From SZUA-365 sp034002405 (lineage in GTDB: Bacteria > Bacteroidota > Ignavibacteria > SZUA-365), in assembly GCA_034002405.1 (NCBI GenBank), contig JAVFAS010000008.1, positions 1 to 64,000 on the forward strand: a stretch of 64,000 nucleotides of DNA. The letters run 5' to 3'. Positions 35,629 through 45,467 of this stretch are shown piece after piece. The notes under the pieces are model-generated. The model saw nothing but the letters and a program-made list of their open reading frames with translations. It was not told the DNA's origin and made no database searches. Position numbers and translations under genes: made by a program. The first letter of the stretch is position 1; each line of letters opens with the position of its first letter.

Positions 35629-35657
35629 AGGCTGTAAAAATTTAAGGAATTCCGGCT

Positions 35658-35924
35658 GTGACCACACCGGAGAAAAAGTACAAACGCAGCACCGAATCCC
35701 TTGCCGAAACACTCAGAGAACTCCTTCCCTACACGCAGCTCGGCTGGCAGTTGGCGGCATCGATCCTCCTCTTTTTCGGAGCGGGATATGGTCTCGACCA
35801 CCTGTTCGGATCGAAGCCGTGGGGCACGATTCTTCTCTCCGTGCTTGGCATCGTCTACGGATTGATTTCGGTGATCCGCACCGCAAACCATCTTCAACAG
35901 AGGAATAAAAAAGAGCCATCATGA
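35658..35924 (+). CDS. AtpZ/AtpI-type ATP synthase accessory membrane protein
   Basis: 88 residues from GTG 35658 with AAGGA upstream. Two predicted membrane helices (about 28-48 and 56-73) are joined by LDHLFGSKPWG, typical of AtpZ/AtpI proteins encoded first in F-type operons, thought to help c-ring assembly or magnesium handling. The gene overlaps the next gene by ATGA. No other function is indicated. Confidence 0.85.
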   Translation: MTTPEKKYKRSTESLAETLRELLPYTQLGWQLAASILLFFGAGYGLDHLFGSKPWGTILLSVLGIVYGLISVIRTANHLQQRNKKEPS

Positions 35925-36346
35925 TCACGTACATGCGCGCACAGCTCATCAAGGCGAAAATCGAATTCGCGCTGCTCGGCCTGCTGTCAACGCTTTTCTT
36001 CATGTTCTCGTACCTCCGCACCAGCGATTTTTCCTTCGGACCGGATCTGGTCGCGGGTTGTATTTTAAGTGTGACCAATGCATTTTTAGGGTATGTCTTC
36101 ATCGAACGCGCCTTCCGCCTGAACAACAACCTGTTCATGCTGTTCTCCCTGGCGGCGATGGCCGTGCGGTTTTTCCTGATGATCGCCGCGGTGGCGGTGT
36201 TCCTGCTCACCGTGACCGGAAACGTGCTCGAGTTCGTCGGTTCCTTCATGGCGAGCTACACCTTGTTCCTGATCATCGAGGTCCTGCACATCAACAAGAA
36301 GACCGACATGCTCAAGCCGCGCCGCGTGCGCGTTTCATCCACCTGA
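35921..36346 (+). CDS. Four-helix membrane protein of the ATP synthase operon (AtpI/AtpR-like)
   Basis: 141 residues; four hydrophobic helices (about 15-32, 42-62, 72-98 and 103-123). The start overlaps atpZ by 4 bp. Position between atpZ and atpB and size match the AtpI/AtpR-like genes of Bacteroidota and Chlorobi, and helix content fits. No catalytic motif. Function inferred from operon position only. Confidence 0.75.
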   Translation: MITYMRAQLIKAKIEFALLGLLSTLFFMFSYLRTSDFSFGPDLVAGCILSVTNAFLGYVFIERAFRLNNNLFMLFSLAAMAVRFFLMIAAVAVFLLTVTGNVLEFVGSFMASYTLFLIIEVLHINKKTDMLKPRRVRVSST

Positions 36347-36377
36347 GTACCACCTGATTCAGAGTCTGTCCGAACCT

Positions 36378-37663
36378 ATGGTTATTCTCCGCAGTCTTCA
36401 GGGAATCTTCCTCGCCGCGGCGCTGCTCGTCGCGGCGCCGGTGTGGGCGCAGGAGCATCAGGATGCACATGCCGATCCGGCGTCCGGTACCACCTCATCG
36501 CAGGCGCCGGTCACCGGACTCGGCCATGAAACGGCTGCCCATGACCAGGAGACGGGAACCCACGGTCAGGGAGAGGCGGGACATCAGGGTGACGACCACC
36601 ACGGCAGTCACGACGTCTCGACGCTCACCCCGACCGAAGAGATGATGCGCATTCTCGAGCACAAGGTCGAGAACACACCGTACATCCACGAATACCCGTT
36701 CCCCACGATCGATCTCCCGCGGAACTNNNNNNNNNNNNNNNNNNNNNNNNNNNNNNNNNNNNNNNNNNNNNNNNNNNNNNNNNNNNNNNNNNNNNNNNNN
36801 NNNNNNNNNNNNNNNNNNNNNNNNNNCACGGCAGTCACGACGTCTCGACGCTCACCCCGACCGAAGAGATGATGCGCATTCTCGAGCACAAGGTCGAGAA
36901 CACACCGTACATCCACGAATACCCGTTCCCCACGATCGATCTCCCGCGGAACTGGACGATCGACATCGCGGGATTTACCCTCGACCTGTCGCCAAACCGG
37001 CATATTGTCTATATGTGGTTCGCCATGCTGCTGACCGTGCTGCTCACCTGGCTCGCGGCGCGGCAGAATCGCAGCGGGATCGTCCCGCGCGGGTACGGCA
37101 ACATGATCGAATCGGTGATCGTGTTCGTGCGCGACGATGTCGCGGCGCCATTTCTCGGGCAAGACGCGGCGCGGTATCTTCCGCTCCTTCTTTCCTTTTT
37201 CTTTTTCATCGCGGTGATGAATCTCGTCGGTCTGGTGCCCTTCGGCGCGGCATCGACGGGCAACATCAACATCACCGCGGGACTGGCGTTGATCACGTTC
37301 GCCTTCATGATCCTCGGAGGCATGCGAGCCAACGGCGCGCTCGGCTTCTGGAAAGGTCTCGTGCCGCACGGCATTCCCGCCGCGATCGGCGTGCTCATGT
37401 TCGTCATCGAAGTGCTCGGACTGGTGATCAAACCGTTCGCCCTCGCGATTCGTCTCTTCGCGAACATGCTGTCGGGCGCCCTGGTTATCGGCGCGTTTTA
37501 CGCGCTCATCTTCGGCATGGACACCCTGGTCGTCGCCCCGATGTCCATCGCCTTCCTGCTGTTCATGTCGCTGCTGAAGATCTTCATCAGCTTCCTGCAG
37601 GCATACATTTTCACGATGCTCTCGTCCTTCTTCATCGGCATGTCGGTGCATCAGGAGCATTGA
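36378..37663 (+). CDS. atpB: F-type ATP synthase subunit a (intact across an artefactual gap)
   Basis: Merging the 127-bp duplicated ends around the N gap gives one 352-residue protein. The N-terminus is an unusual extension: signal peptide (GIFLAAALLVAAPVWAQ), then a His/Asp/Gly-rich periplasmic segment (about 25-80) before the conserved part NWTIDIAGFTLDLSPNRHIVYMWFAML. The membrane domain contains the proton-path arginine in ALAIRLFANMLSG. The C-terminus is FISFLQAYIFTMLSSFFIGMSVHQEH. A similar signal-peptide/His-rich extension occurs in other Bacteroidota subunit a proteins. It is between the AtpI-like gene and atpE. Confidence 0.92.
36727..36826. other. Assembly gap (100 N) flanked by exact 127-bp duplication
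   Basis: 36600-36726 is identical to 36827-36953. As with the gap at 26511, the overlap is exactly 127 bp; removing one copy and the N run joins the two parts of atpB in frame. Confidence 0.92.
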
Positions 37664-37756
37664 TGCGACCCAGACGCCACGGATCGGAGAAGCGGAGCCG
37701 TATTTCCTGAATTTCGTTACAACGTTCATCAAACCTTTCATACTGGAGGAGACTCA

Positions 37757-37975
37757 ATGGAACTCGCATGGTTAGCAGCTGGCATCGGTGCATCAATCGT
37801 CGTTGTCGGTGCCGGCATGGGCATCGGGAAACTGGCCGCCGCCGCCCTCGAAGCCATCGGCCGCCAGCCGGAAGCCGCCGGCGATCTGCGTGGCGCGATG
37901 ATTATCGTGGCCGCGCTTATCGAAGGTATCGCTCTGTTCGCCGTTGTGGTCTGTCTGATTCTGGCCCTGAAATAA
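37757..37975 (+). CDS. atpE: F-type ATP synthase subunit c
   Basis: 72 residues, two membrane helices with the loop EAIGRQPEAAGDLRG (conserved RQP). The ion-binding carboxylate is Glu in VAALIEGIALF. The Na+-type partner residues of helix 1 (GQG) and helix 2 (E-S-T) are absent (GIG and E-G-I here), so proton coupling is predicted. A strong ribosome-binding site GGAGG lies 7 bp before the ATG. Confidence 0.97.
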   Translation: MELAWLAAGIGASIVVVGAGMGIGKLAAAALEAIGRQPEAAGDLRGAMIIVAALIEGIALFAVVVCLILALK

Positions 37976-38025
37976 ACCGGTCGCACGTTCCCCCCATGAT
38001 CCCGCCGCACTATTGAGGATTCGGA

Positions 38026-38520
38026 ATGGATAATCTGCTCACGCTCGAACCCGGCATGCTGATCTGGACGTTCATCACGTTCGCCCTGCTGCTCTGGCTG
38101 CTCAAGAAGTTTGCCTGGAAGCCGCTGCTCGGCGCGTTGGAAAACCGCGAGCACCGGATCCGCGAGGATTTGCAGAAGGCGGAGCACGCCCGCGGCGAAT
38201 CGGAACGCATGCTCGAAGAGCATCGAGCCCTGCTGCGCAATTCGGAGGTCGAGGCACGCAAGATCCTCGACGAGGCGAAGGGCACGGCGGAAATGATGCG
38301 CCAGGGCATCGTCGAGAGCGCGCACGAGCAGGCGCGGCAGATGACCGCGCAGGCGAAGGCGGAGATCCAACGCGAGAAGGATACCGCGCTCTCGCAGCTG
38401 CGCGCGGAAGTGGCCGATCTGGCCATCCGCGCGGCGGGAAAGATTCTCGGTGCGGAACTCGATGCGGAAAAACACCGCAAACTGGTCGACGATTTCATCG
38501 ATACGCTTCCCAAGAACTAA
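38026..38520 (+). CDS. atpF: F-type ATP synthase subunit b
   Basis: 164 residues: an N-terminal membrane helix (MLIWTFITFALLLWLLKKF), then a long charged helix (EHRIREDLQKAEHARGESERMLEEH) and the delta-binding C-terminal part (DLAIRAAGKILGAELDAEKHRKLVDDFIDTL). The peripheral stalk links F0 to F1. 50 bp after atpE and 15 bp before atpH. Confidence 0.96.
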   Translation: MDNLLTLEPGMLIWTFITFALLLWLLKKFAWKPLLGALENREHRIREDLQKAEHARGESERMLEEHRALLRNSEVEARKILDEAKGTAEMMRQGIVESAHEQARQMTAQAKAEIQREKDTALSQLRAEVADLAIRAAGKILGAELDAEKHRKLVDDFIDTLPKN

Positions 38521-38535
38521 GACCGAACGCACGCC

Positions 38536-39078
38536 ATGAGCATTGCCCGCATCGCCAACCGCTTCGCGGAAGCCATTATCGACGCCGTGCCCACGGAAAT
38601 GGATCGCGCGGAGTTTTTCCGTGATCTTGAGGATGTCCAGACCTCGATTCGCAATGCACGCGAGCTCCGTCAGTTCTTCGAGTCTCCCGTCATTCCCGGA
38701 ACGAGGAAGCTCGAGGCGATCGATGCACTGTTCGCGGACCGCGTCGGAGCGTATGTCCGCAACGTGCTTCGCTTCCTTGTCGAAAAAGAACGCGAAGCGT
38801 ATGTGCTCCAGATCATCGATGCGGTATTTACCCTGCACCGCGAACGCGAAGGCATTCTGACCACCCGCGTGCGCAGTGCGGTGGCGCTGACCGACGAGCA
38901 ACGTGCGAACGTGCGGCGCGCGCTCGAAACCGTGTCGGGCAAACGTGTGGAAACAGAGTTCGATGTGGATGCCGCGCTCGTCGGCGGCCTGACCGTGCGC
39001 CTGGGTGACACGGTCTATGACGGCAGCGTGCGACATCAGCTCAAGCGTTTGCACGACCGCTTTCTGATCGGTACCTGA
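38536..39078 (+). CDS. atpH: F-type ATP synthase subunit delta
   Basis: 180 residues. N-terminal helical bundle (IANRFAEAIIDAVPTEMDRAEFF, VIPGTRKLEAIDALFA) and the C-terminal OSCP signature TVRLGDTVYDGSVRHQLKRLHDRF. Connects the stalk to the alpha-beta hexamer. It is followed by 149 bp without a gene before atpA, with no convincing promoter there. Confidence 0.96.
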   Translation: MSIARIANRFAEAIIDAVPTEMDRAEFFRDLEDVQTSIRNARELRQFFESPVIPGTRKLEAIDALFADRVGAYVRNVLRFLVEKEREAYVLQIIDAVFTLHREREGILTTRVRSAVALTDEQRANVRRALETVSGKRVETEFDVDAALVGGLTVRLGDTVYDGSVRHQLKRLHDRFLIGT

Positions 39079-39227
39079 TCGAGCAGCACTGTCCCCGATG
39101 GATGACGCGCGCGAAGTCATCGGGCCGTCTCACGGGTGACACACACAACGCGCGGTTCCCTCGAGGCGCCGCTTCGACGCGTGACAACAGTTTGAATACA
39201 AACAGCATAGCATAAGGCGAAAGAGAC

Positions 39228-40793
<1,566 letters not shown>

Positions 40794-40796
40794 GCG

Positions 40797-41699
40797 ATGG
40801 CCAATCTCCGCGAGATCCGGAGCCGTATCAACGGCGTCCGTAGCACGAGCAAGATCACCCAGGCGATGAAAATGGTTGCGGCGGCCAAATTGCGTCGCGC
40901 ACAGGACGCCATCGTCGCGGCCCGACCGTATGCCGGCAACCTCAACGATCTGGTGCGCCATCTTCTCGCGCGTGTCGATCGGACAGCCCTGCCGATCATG
41001 AGCACCCGCGAGGAAACCGACAAAGTGCTCGTCATTATCGTCACGGCCGACCGCGGACTTTGCGGCGCGTTCAACACCAATATCATCCGGCACGCCACGC
41101 ACCGTATCCACAACACCTACGCCACGCAGTACGAGAAGGGGGACGTCTCCCTGCTCTGTATCGGTCGTCGCGGCTTCAATCATTTCGGCAAACGTGGCTA
41201 CAATGTCGTCGGACAGCATATCGGACTGATCAACGACGCGACACATGCCGACGCCGCATCGATCATGGATGGTATCATCGAGCAATTCCTGAATCACGAA
41301 TTCGATGTCGTGGAAATCATCTACAACGAATTTAAATCCGTGATCCAGCAACGCGTGCGCGATGAACAGCTGCTTCCGCTGCCGGCGGAGGACATCGAGG
41401 ATGCACCGGACAGCGCGCACCACTATCTGCATCTCGTGGATTATATCTACGAACCTTCAGAAGTGGAGCTAATGGAGTATCTCATTCCGAAGCATCTCGA
41501 TTTCCAGCTCTATCGCGTGTTCATGGAATCAAACGCGGCGGAACAAGGGGCACGGATGACGGCGATGGATGCGGCAACAAGCAATGCGAAGGACCTGATC
41601 CATCGTCTGCAGCTCGCCTACAACCGCGCACGTCAGTCGAGTATCACCACCGAGATTCTTGAAATCGTCTCCGGCGCGAATGCGCTGCAGGGTGGGTGA
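40797..41699 (+). CDS. atpG: F-type ATP synthase subunit gamma
   Basis: 300 residues with the N-terminal coiled coil (IRSRINGVRSTSKITQAMKMVAAAKLRRAQ), Rossmann-like middle (VLVIIVTADRGLCGAFNTNI) and C-terminal helix (ARMTAMDAATSNAKDLIHRLQLAYNRARQSSITTEILEIVSGANAL). The rotor subunit that couples catalysis to the c-ring. Last gene of this F0F1 operon; atpD and atpC are not in the window, the pattern seen in Chlorobi-like genomes. A strong hairpin follows (41735-41764). Confidence 0.97.
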   Translation: MANLREIRSRINGVRSTSKITQAMKMVAAAKLRRAQDAIVAARPYAGNLNDLVRHLLARVDRTALPIMSTREETDKVLVIIVTADRGLCGAFNTNIIRHATHRIHNTYATQYEKGDVSLLCIGRRGFNHFGKRGYNVVGQHIGLINDATHADAASIMDGIIEQFLNHEFDVVEIIYNEFKSVIQQRVRDEQLLPLPAEDIEDAPDSAHHYLHLVDYIYEPSEVELMEYLIPKHLDFQLYRVFMESNAAEQGARMTAMDAATSNAKDLIHRLQLAYNRARQSSITTEILEIVSGANALQGG

Positions 41700-41734
41700 C
41701 CGTCCGGCGCGCCTCGAGGACTCACCAGGAAAGA

Positions 41735-41764
41735 CGAAGGGCGGATGCTTGCATCCGCCCTTCG
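41735..41764. terminator. Terminator-like hairpin after atpG
   Basis: A perfect 13-bp stem (CGAAGGGCGGATG with its complement, 41735-41747 and 41752-41764) and a 4-nt loop, between the convergent atpG and glycosyltransferase genes. The tail has no long T run on either strand, so termination efficiency is uncertain. Confidence 0.65.
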
Positions 41765-41802
41765 TGCGATTTCGACCGTCCCGACGCCTCGTCACGGACG
41801 AT

Positions 41803-42930
41803 TTATCGAGGACGTGCGGTCTTGCGCCATGCCATCCATTTTTCGTCGACGAAGGACGCGATACGTTCCCGGTGGATCTCCCGGTCGAAGCGCAGCGCCT
41901 GCGCACGAATATCCGCCGCGTCGAAGTGGGCGTGCTCCAAACGGATGACGGCATCGACGAGGGAATCAACCGTTTGTTCGAGAAAATGGAGACCGGTGCG
42001 CCCATCGATCACCGACTCGGTGGCTCCGCCCCGGCCGAAAGCGATTACGGGTTTTCCACAGGCCATGGCCTCGACCGGGACAATGCCGAAGTCCTCCTCG
42101 CCGGGAAACAGCAGTGCTCGACAGGACGCATACGCATCGGCGATCCCTGCATCGTCGAGTGCGCCGTCGAAACGAACGGTCGGTCCGGCCAACGATTCGA
42201 GTCGCGCGCGTTCGGGCCCTTCTCCGACGATGCGCAGCGGAAACCCTTCCCGGGTCGCGGCGGCGATGGCAAGGTCCACACGCTTGTACGGGACCAGCGC
42301 CGACACGACGAGGTAGCCGCCATCGTGGGTGTCGGAGCATGCGAAGCGGTGGACATCCACCGGCGGGTGGATGACCGTGGACTCACGGCCGTAGATACGC
42401 CGGATGCGATCGGCCACGTAATGTGAATTCGCGATGAAATGATGCACGCTGTCCGCGGTCCGCACGTCCCAGCGGCGGAGCCACGCGCTGACGAGCCGGA
42501 TCAATGCCAGGCTCGCCATTCCCATGGTCGCCCGGTTGAAATACTGATCGAACATATCCCAGATATACCGCATGGGCGTGTGCACGTAGCTGATGTGCAG
42601 GGTCCCGTCGGGCACGCGCACGCCCTTCGCGACGGCGTGGGAACTCGAGAGAATCAGATCGTATGACCGGAAATCAAAGTGGCGGATTGCGGTGGGGTAA
42701 AGCGGGAGGTAGTACCGGTACCGCCGCTCCACGCCGGGCATGTGCTGGAGAAAGCTCGTATGTATCTCCCGCGCGCGGAGGATGGCGCTGAGCCGGTCGG
42801 GATAGGCGAGCAGGGTGTGGATGGGGGCGTCCGGATACAGTTCACACAGAACCTCCAGGCACTTCTCCCCCCCGCGCATGCCGGTGAGCCAGTCATGCAC
42901 GAGTGCGGTACGGGGAGGGGCGGTGTCCAT
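41803..42930 (-). CDS. Glycosyltransferase family 4 (GT-B fold)
   Basis: 375 residues from ATG 42930, which has GGAAAG upstream and fits the GT-B N-terminus (RTALVHDWLTGMRGGEKCLE). The C-terminal Rossmann domain holds the donor-binding motifs YLVVSALVPYKRVDLAI, IVGEGPERARLE and FPGEEDFGIVPVEAMACGKPVIAFGRGGATESV, including the EX7E pair. It should transfer a sugar from a nucleotide donor to a lipid or polysaccharide acceptor. The acceptor is unknown. No polysaccharide cluster surrounds it. Confidence 0.92.
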   Translation of the reverse strand: MDTAPPRTALVHDWLTGMRGGEKCLEVLCELYPDAPIHTLLAYPDRLSAILRAREIHTSFLQHMPGVERRYRYYLPLYPTAIRHFDFRSYDLILSSSHAVAKGVRVPDGTLHISYVHTPMRYIWDMFDQYFNRATMGMASLALIRLVSAWLRRWDVRTADSVHHFIANSHYVADRIRRIYGRESTVIHPPVDVHRFACSDTHDGGYLVVSALVPYKRVDLAIAAATREGFPLRIVGEGPERARLESLAGPTVRFDGALDDAGIADAYASCRALLFPGEEDFGIVPVEAMACGKPVIAFGRGGATESVIDGRTGLHFLEQTVDSLVDAVIRLEHAHFDAADIRAQALRFDREIHRERIASFVDEKWMAWRKTARPR

Positions 42931-43025
42931 TTTTTTCTTTCCGGTGAATTGCCAATACTGTGTCCGACACGCGTCTCTCGCGCTCACATAAAAATAGAAA
43001 AAGTGCCCACAGAAAGCGTCATGTC

Positions 43026-43868
43026 ATGCACAGCTCATTCGAGATTCCGAACCGGCACGGGGATTCCATCCGTGGAGACATTCATCTCCCGGACGATCCC
43101 GCGGGCGCCCCGGTTTTGCTCATCTGCCATGGATTCAAGGGCTTCAAGGACTGGGGAGGATTCCCGTTCGCGGCGGATTTCCTCGCAACACACGGGTTCG
43201 CGGCGGTGCGATTCAATTTTTCGCTCAACGGGATCGGCGAGCAATTCGAGGAGTTCACCCTGCTCGAGAATTTCGCGCGCAACACCATCAGTCGTGAACT
43301 CGAGGACCTGCGCGACCTCATCGACGCGATGGAACGCGGGGAGATCGTCCCGCAACCCGGTGTCCGTGCTCGTGTCGGATTGATCGGGCATTCACTTGGT
43401 GGTGGCGTCGCCATCCTGCACGCCGCGGAGGATGCGCGGGTCCGGGGCGTGGTCAGTTGGGCCGGGGTGGCGGATTTCATGCGCTGGGGCAAGAAGACAC
43501 GTGCCCAGTGGCGGAAACAGGGAAGGATCGAGATCGAGAATGGCCGCACGCATCAGATGATGCCGATGGATGTCACCATGCTCGAGGACATCGAGACGAA
43601 TCGGGCACGCTTTGATATTCCCCAAGCGGCCGCGCGGATCGGAGGACCGTTACTCGTGGTGCATGGCGCGCAGGATGTTTCCGTCCCGATCGAGGAAGGG
43701 CACCGTGTGGCCGCCGCGGCGGATCCGTCACGGACGCGGTTTGTCAGTATTCCGCGGGCGGATCACACCTTCGGAATCCGGCATCCATTCATCGGGACAA
43801 CATCGGCATTCACTACCGTCCTCGAGGAAACCGTGCGGCATTTCCGCGGTGTGTTCGCTCAGGATTGA
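43026..43868 (+). CDS. Alpha/beta hydrolase
   Basis: 280 residues from ATG 43026. HGFKG (oxyanion-region) at 35-39, nucleophile Ser123 (GHSLGG), Asp217 (GAQDVSV) and His247 (RADHTFG). The layout matches the dienelactone-hydrolase/esterase-like superfamily (S9-type hydrolases), with a helical cap insertion at about 145-200. No signal peptide; cytoplasmic. The substrate is unknown. Its stop overlaps the convergent small membrane protein by 10 bp. Confidence 0.9.
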   Translation: MHSSFEIPNRHGDSIRGDIHLPDDPAGAPVLLICHGFKGFKDWGGFPFAADFLATHGFAAVRFNFSLNGIGEQFEEFTLLENFARNTISRELEDLRDLIDAMERGEIVPQPGVRARVGLIGHSLGGGVAILHAAEDARVRGVVSWAGVADFMRWGKKTRAQWRKQGRIEIENGRTHQMMPMDVTMLEDIETNRARFDIPQAAARIGGPLLVVHGAQDVSVPIEEGHRVAAAADPSRTRFVSIPRADHTFGIRHPFIGTTSAFTTVLEETVRHFRGVFAQD

Positions 43869-43996
43869 GCGGAAGGATCCACGTGTCGGGTGTCCGCGCG
43901 GCGCAAGCCACGCAGACCCGCGGCGATCATCGCGATCGCCGCGACATGCGTGAGCGCCAGCAGAATCAACAGGGGAGTGACATTTTCGCTGAACAT
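43859..43996 (-). CDS. Small single-pass membrane protein (45 aa)
   Basis: A 45-residue reading frame beginning MFSENVTPLL at 43996, with a strong ribosome-binding site AAGGAG 8 bp before the ATG. One membrane helix (TPLLILLALTHVAAIAMIAAGL) and a charged tail (RRADTRHVDPSAQS). It overlaps the 3' end of the hydrolase gene on the opposite strand by 10 bp. The good ribosome-binding site supports translation, but no homologue is recognised. Confidence 0.55.
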   Translation of the reverse strand: MFSENVTPLLILLALTHVAAIAMIAAGLRGLRRADTRHVDPSAQS

Positions 43997-44070
43997 GTGC
44001 GTGCTCCTTTTGTCCAAAGATCGCGCCGGCATGTTCAGCCGTGATGAGTGGAACATAAGGAACGCATGAG

Positions 44071-45303
44071 TCAATCGACGAGGGTGAACGTTCGCGTGTA
44101 CGCACGGCCCTGCTGTTCGAGACGGTACAGGTACATTCCACTGGGCAGTGCGGAAGGCGTCCATTCCACCGTGTAGACGCCTGCGTCTGTGTGCGCCGCG
44201 TGCAAGGTGCGGCACGCACGGCCGAGGAGATCGTACACGCGCAGGGTGACCGGACCGGACGCCGCCAGATGCATGCGGACATGCGCGGTCGCCTGCCGGG
44301 ACAAGGGATGCGGCCAGACATCGCGGAGTGCCGATTGGTCGGGCGCCGGTGTGTCGAGCCGGCGCACATCGAGCGTTCCCCCCGTGTTCGTGCGGATGAT
44401 GGTTCCATCCCACCCGGCCGCCACGCCGATTTTGCTGTCGAGAAATTCCAGCGTCTCGATGTTCACCGACGTATTGCTCTCCTGGCCGTACCAACTGAGG
44501 CCGGTGTCGGTGGACCAGAGAATAAGACCGGCATATCCGCTGAGTACGATACGCTCGCGGGTCAGGTGTCGGACACGGCTGAGCCGATAAAAGGAGATGG
44601 GGACGGAAGGAATGATCGGTGTCCAGTTTCGCCCCTTGTTCTGCGTACGGAGAATCGTCCCGTTCGACCCGACCGCGATAGCGGTGCTGTCGTCGCCCAC
44701 CGAAACGCTGGTCATCTCGAAGTTGGAGACCGCGCTGCGGTCGGTCCAATTCTTGCCGCCGTCGGTGGTGACACGGATCGTTCCCTTGTTTCCGACGATG
44801 ACGCCGAAATCCCCGAGAAAGGAAATTTCATTGAAATTGTTGATCCCGTTCGTGCGGCTCGTCCATGTCTGTCCGCCATCGGTCGTGACCATGGATTTGC
44901 CACCCACACCGACCAGCAGCCATGTCTGTTCGTCGAAAAAGTGGATGTCGAACATGGGCGTGCTGCTTCCCAGCGACAGGGGCTGCCACGATGTGCCCCC
45001 ATCGACCGATTTGAGAATGGTCCCATCGAGACCGAGAATGATGCCGAGGCTCGGAGAGTGCCAGCGGATGCGGCGGAGATTGTCGTTCATACCCGAAGGT
45101 GGAGTGGCCCAGCTTGTTCCCCCATCGGAGGAATGCAGGATCGTCCCGTTCGACCCCACGGCGGTGATGTTGTCGGCATCGTACATGTCGATGCAGTAGA
45201 GGATGGTTTCTCCGTCCTGTCTTATCGGGAACCACCCGAGTTGCGCGATGGAGAATTGCGACACCGTCAACAGCATTGCGACAAGGAGAAGGGAAAAACG
45301 CAT
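44071..45303 (-). CDS. YCF48-like beta-propeller protein with T9SS sorting domain
   Basis: 410 residues from ATG 45303; the signal peptide is followed by QLGWFPIR. Seven related blades carry the motif (N/D)GTI-(L/I)-x-(S/T)-x-DGGx(S/T/N)W (for example GTILHSSDGGTSW, GTILKSVDGGTSW, GTIRVTTDGGKNW), as in YCF48/photosystem-II-stability-like and sortilin-type propellers. The C-terminal domain VWPHPLSRQATAHVRM... LPSGMYLYRLEQQGRAYTRTFTLVD is a T9SS type A sorting signal. A secreted, surface-attached or released scaffold protein is expected. Upstream 45304-45467 holds no gene. Confidence 0.9.
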   Translation of the reverse strand: MRFSLLLVAMLLTVSQFSIAQLGWFPIRQDGETILYCIDMYDADNITAVGSNGTILHSSDGGTSWATPPSGMNDNLRRIRWHSPSLGIILGLDGTILKSVDGGTSWQPLSLGSSTPMFDIHFFDEQTWLLVGVGGKSMVTTDGGQTWTSRTNGINNFNEISFLGDFGVIVGNKGTIRVTTDGGKNWTDRSAVSNFEMTSVSVGDDSTAIAVGSNGTILRTQNKGRNWTPIIPSVPISFYRLSRVRHLTRERIVLSGYAGLILWSTDTGLSWYGQESNTSVNIETLEFLDSKIGVAAGWDGTIIRTNTGGTLDVRRLDTPAPDQSALRDVWPHPLSRQATAHVRMHLAASGPVTLRVYDLLGRACRTLHAAHTDAGVYTVEWTPSALPSGMYLYRLEQQGRAYTRTFTLVD

Positions 45304-45390
45304 ACGAGCACTCCGTGGATGGATGTTGGTTCGTCCGAATCTACGTGCGCGGACCGGGGAAGACAAGTTACATTTCCGTAATGTGGCACA

Positions 45391-45457
45391 AGCACGCGCC
45401 CATGCGCGTGCTCGTTGCCGGCTCTTCCCCTCACGGCGCGCGCATACGCCGCGCGCC
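45391..45457 (-). terminator. Two adjacent GC-rich hairpins downstream of sucC
   Basis: AGCACGCGC/GCGCGTGCT (45391-45399 and 45404-45412) and GGCGCGCG/CGCGCGCC (45435-45442 and 45450-45457) form perfect stems just past the sucC stop. No T run follows, so they are weak or rho-assisted terminator candidates. Confidence 0.4.
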
Positions 45458-45467
45458 GCGCGATCTG

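Noticed and set aside
36600..36953. atpB considered a broken gene or a tandem duplication
   Set aside because: The duplicated ends are exactly 127 bp and merging gives a complete subunit, which is an assembly artefact.
39079..39227. Independent promoter or RNA gene between atpH and atpA
   Set aside because: TTTG occurs at 39191 but no -7 element at the correct spacing, and no stable conserved RNA structure was seen.
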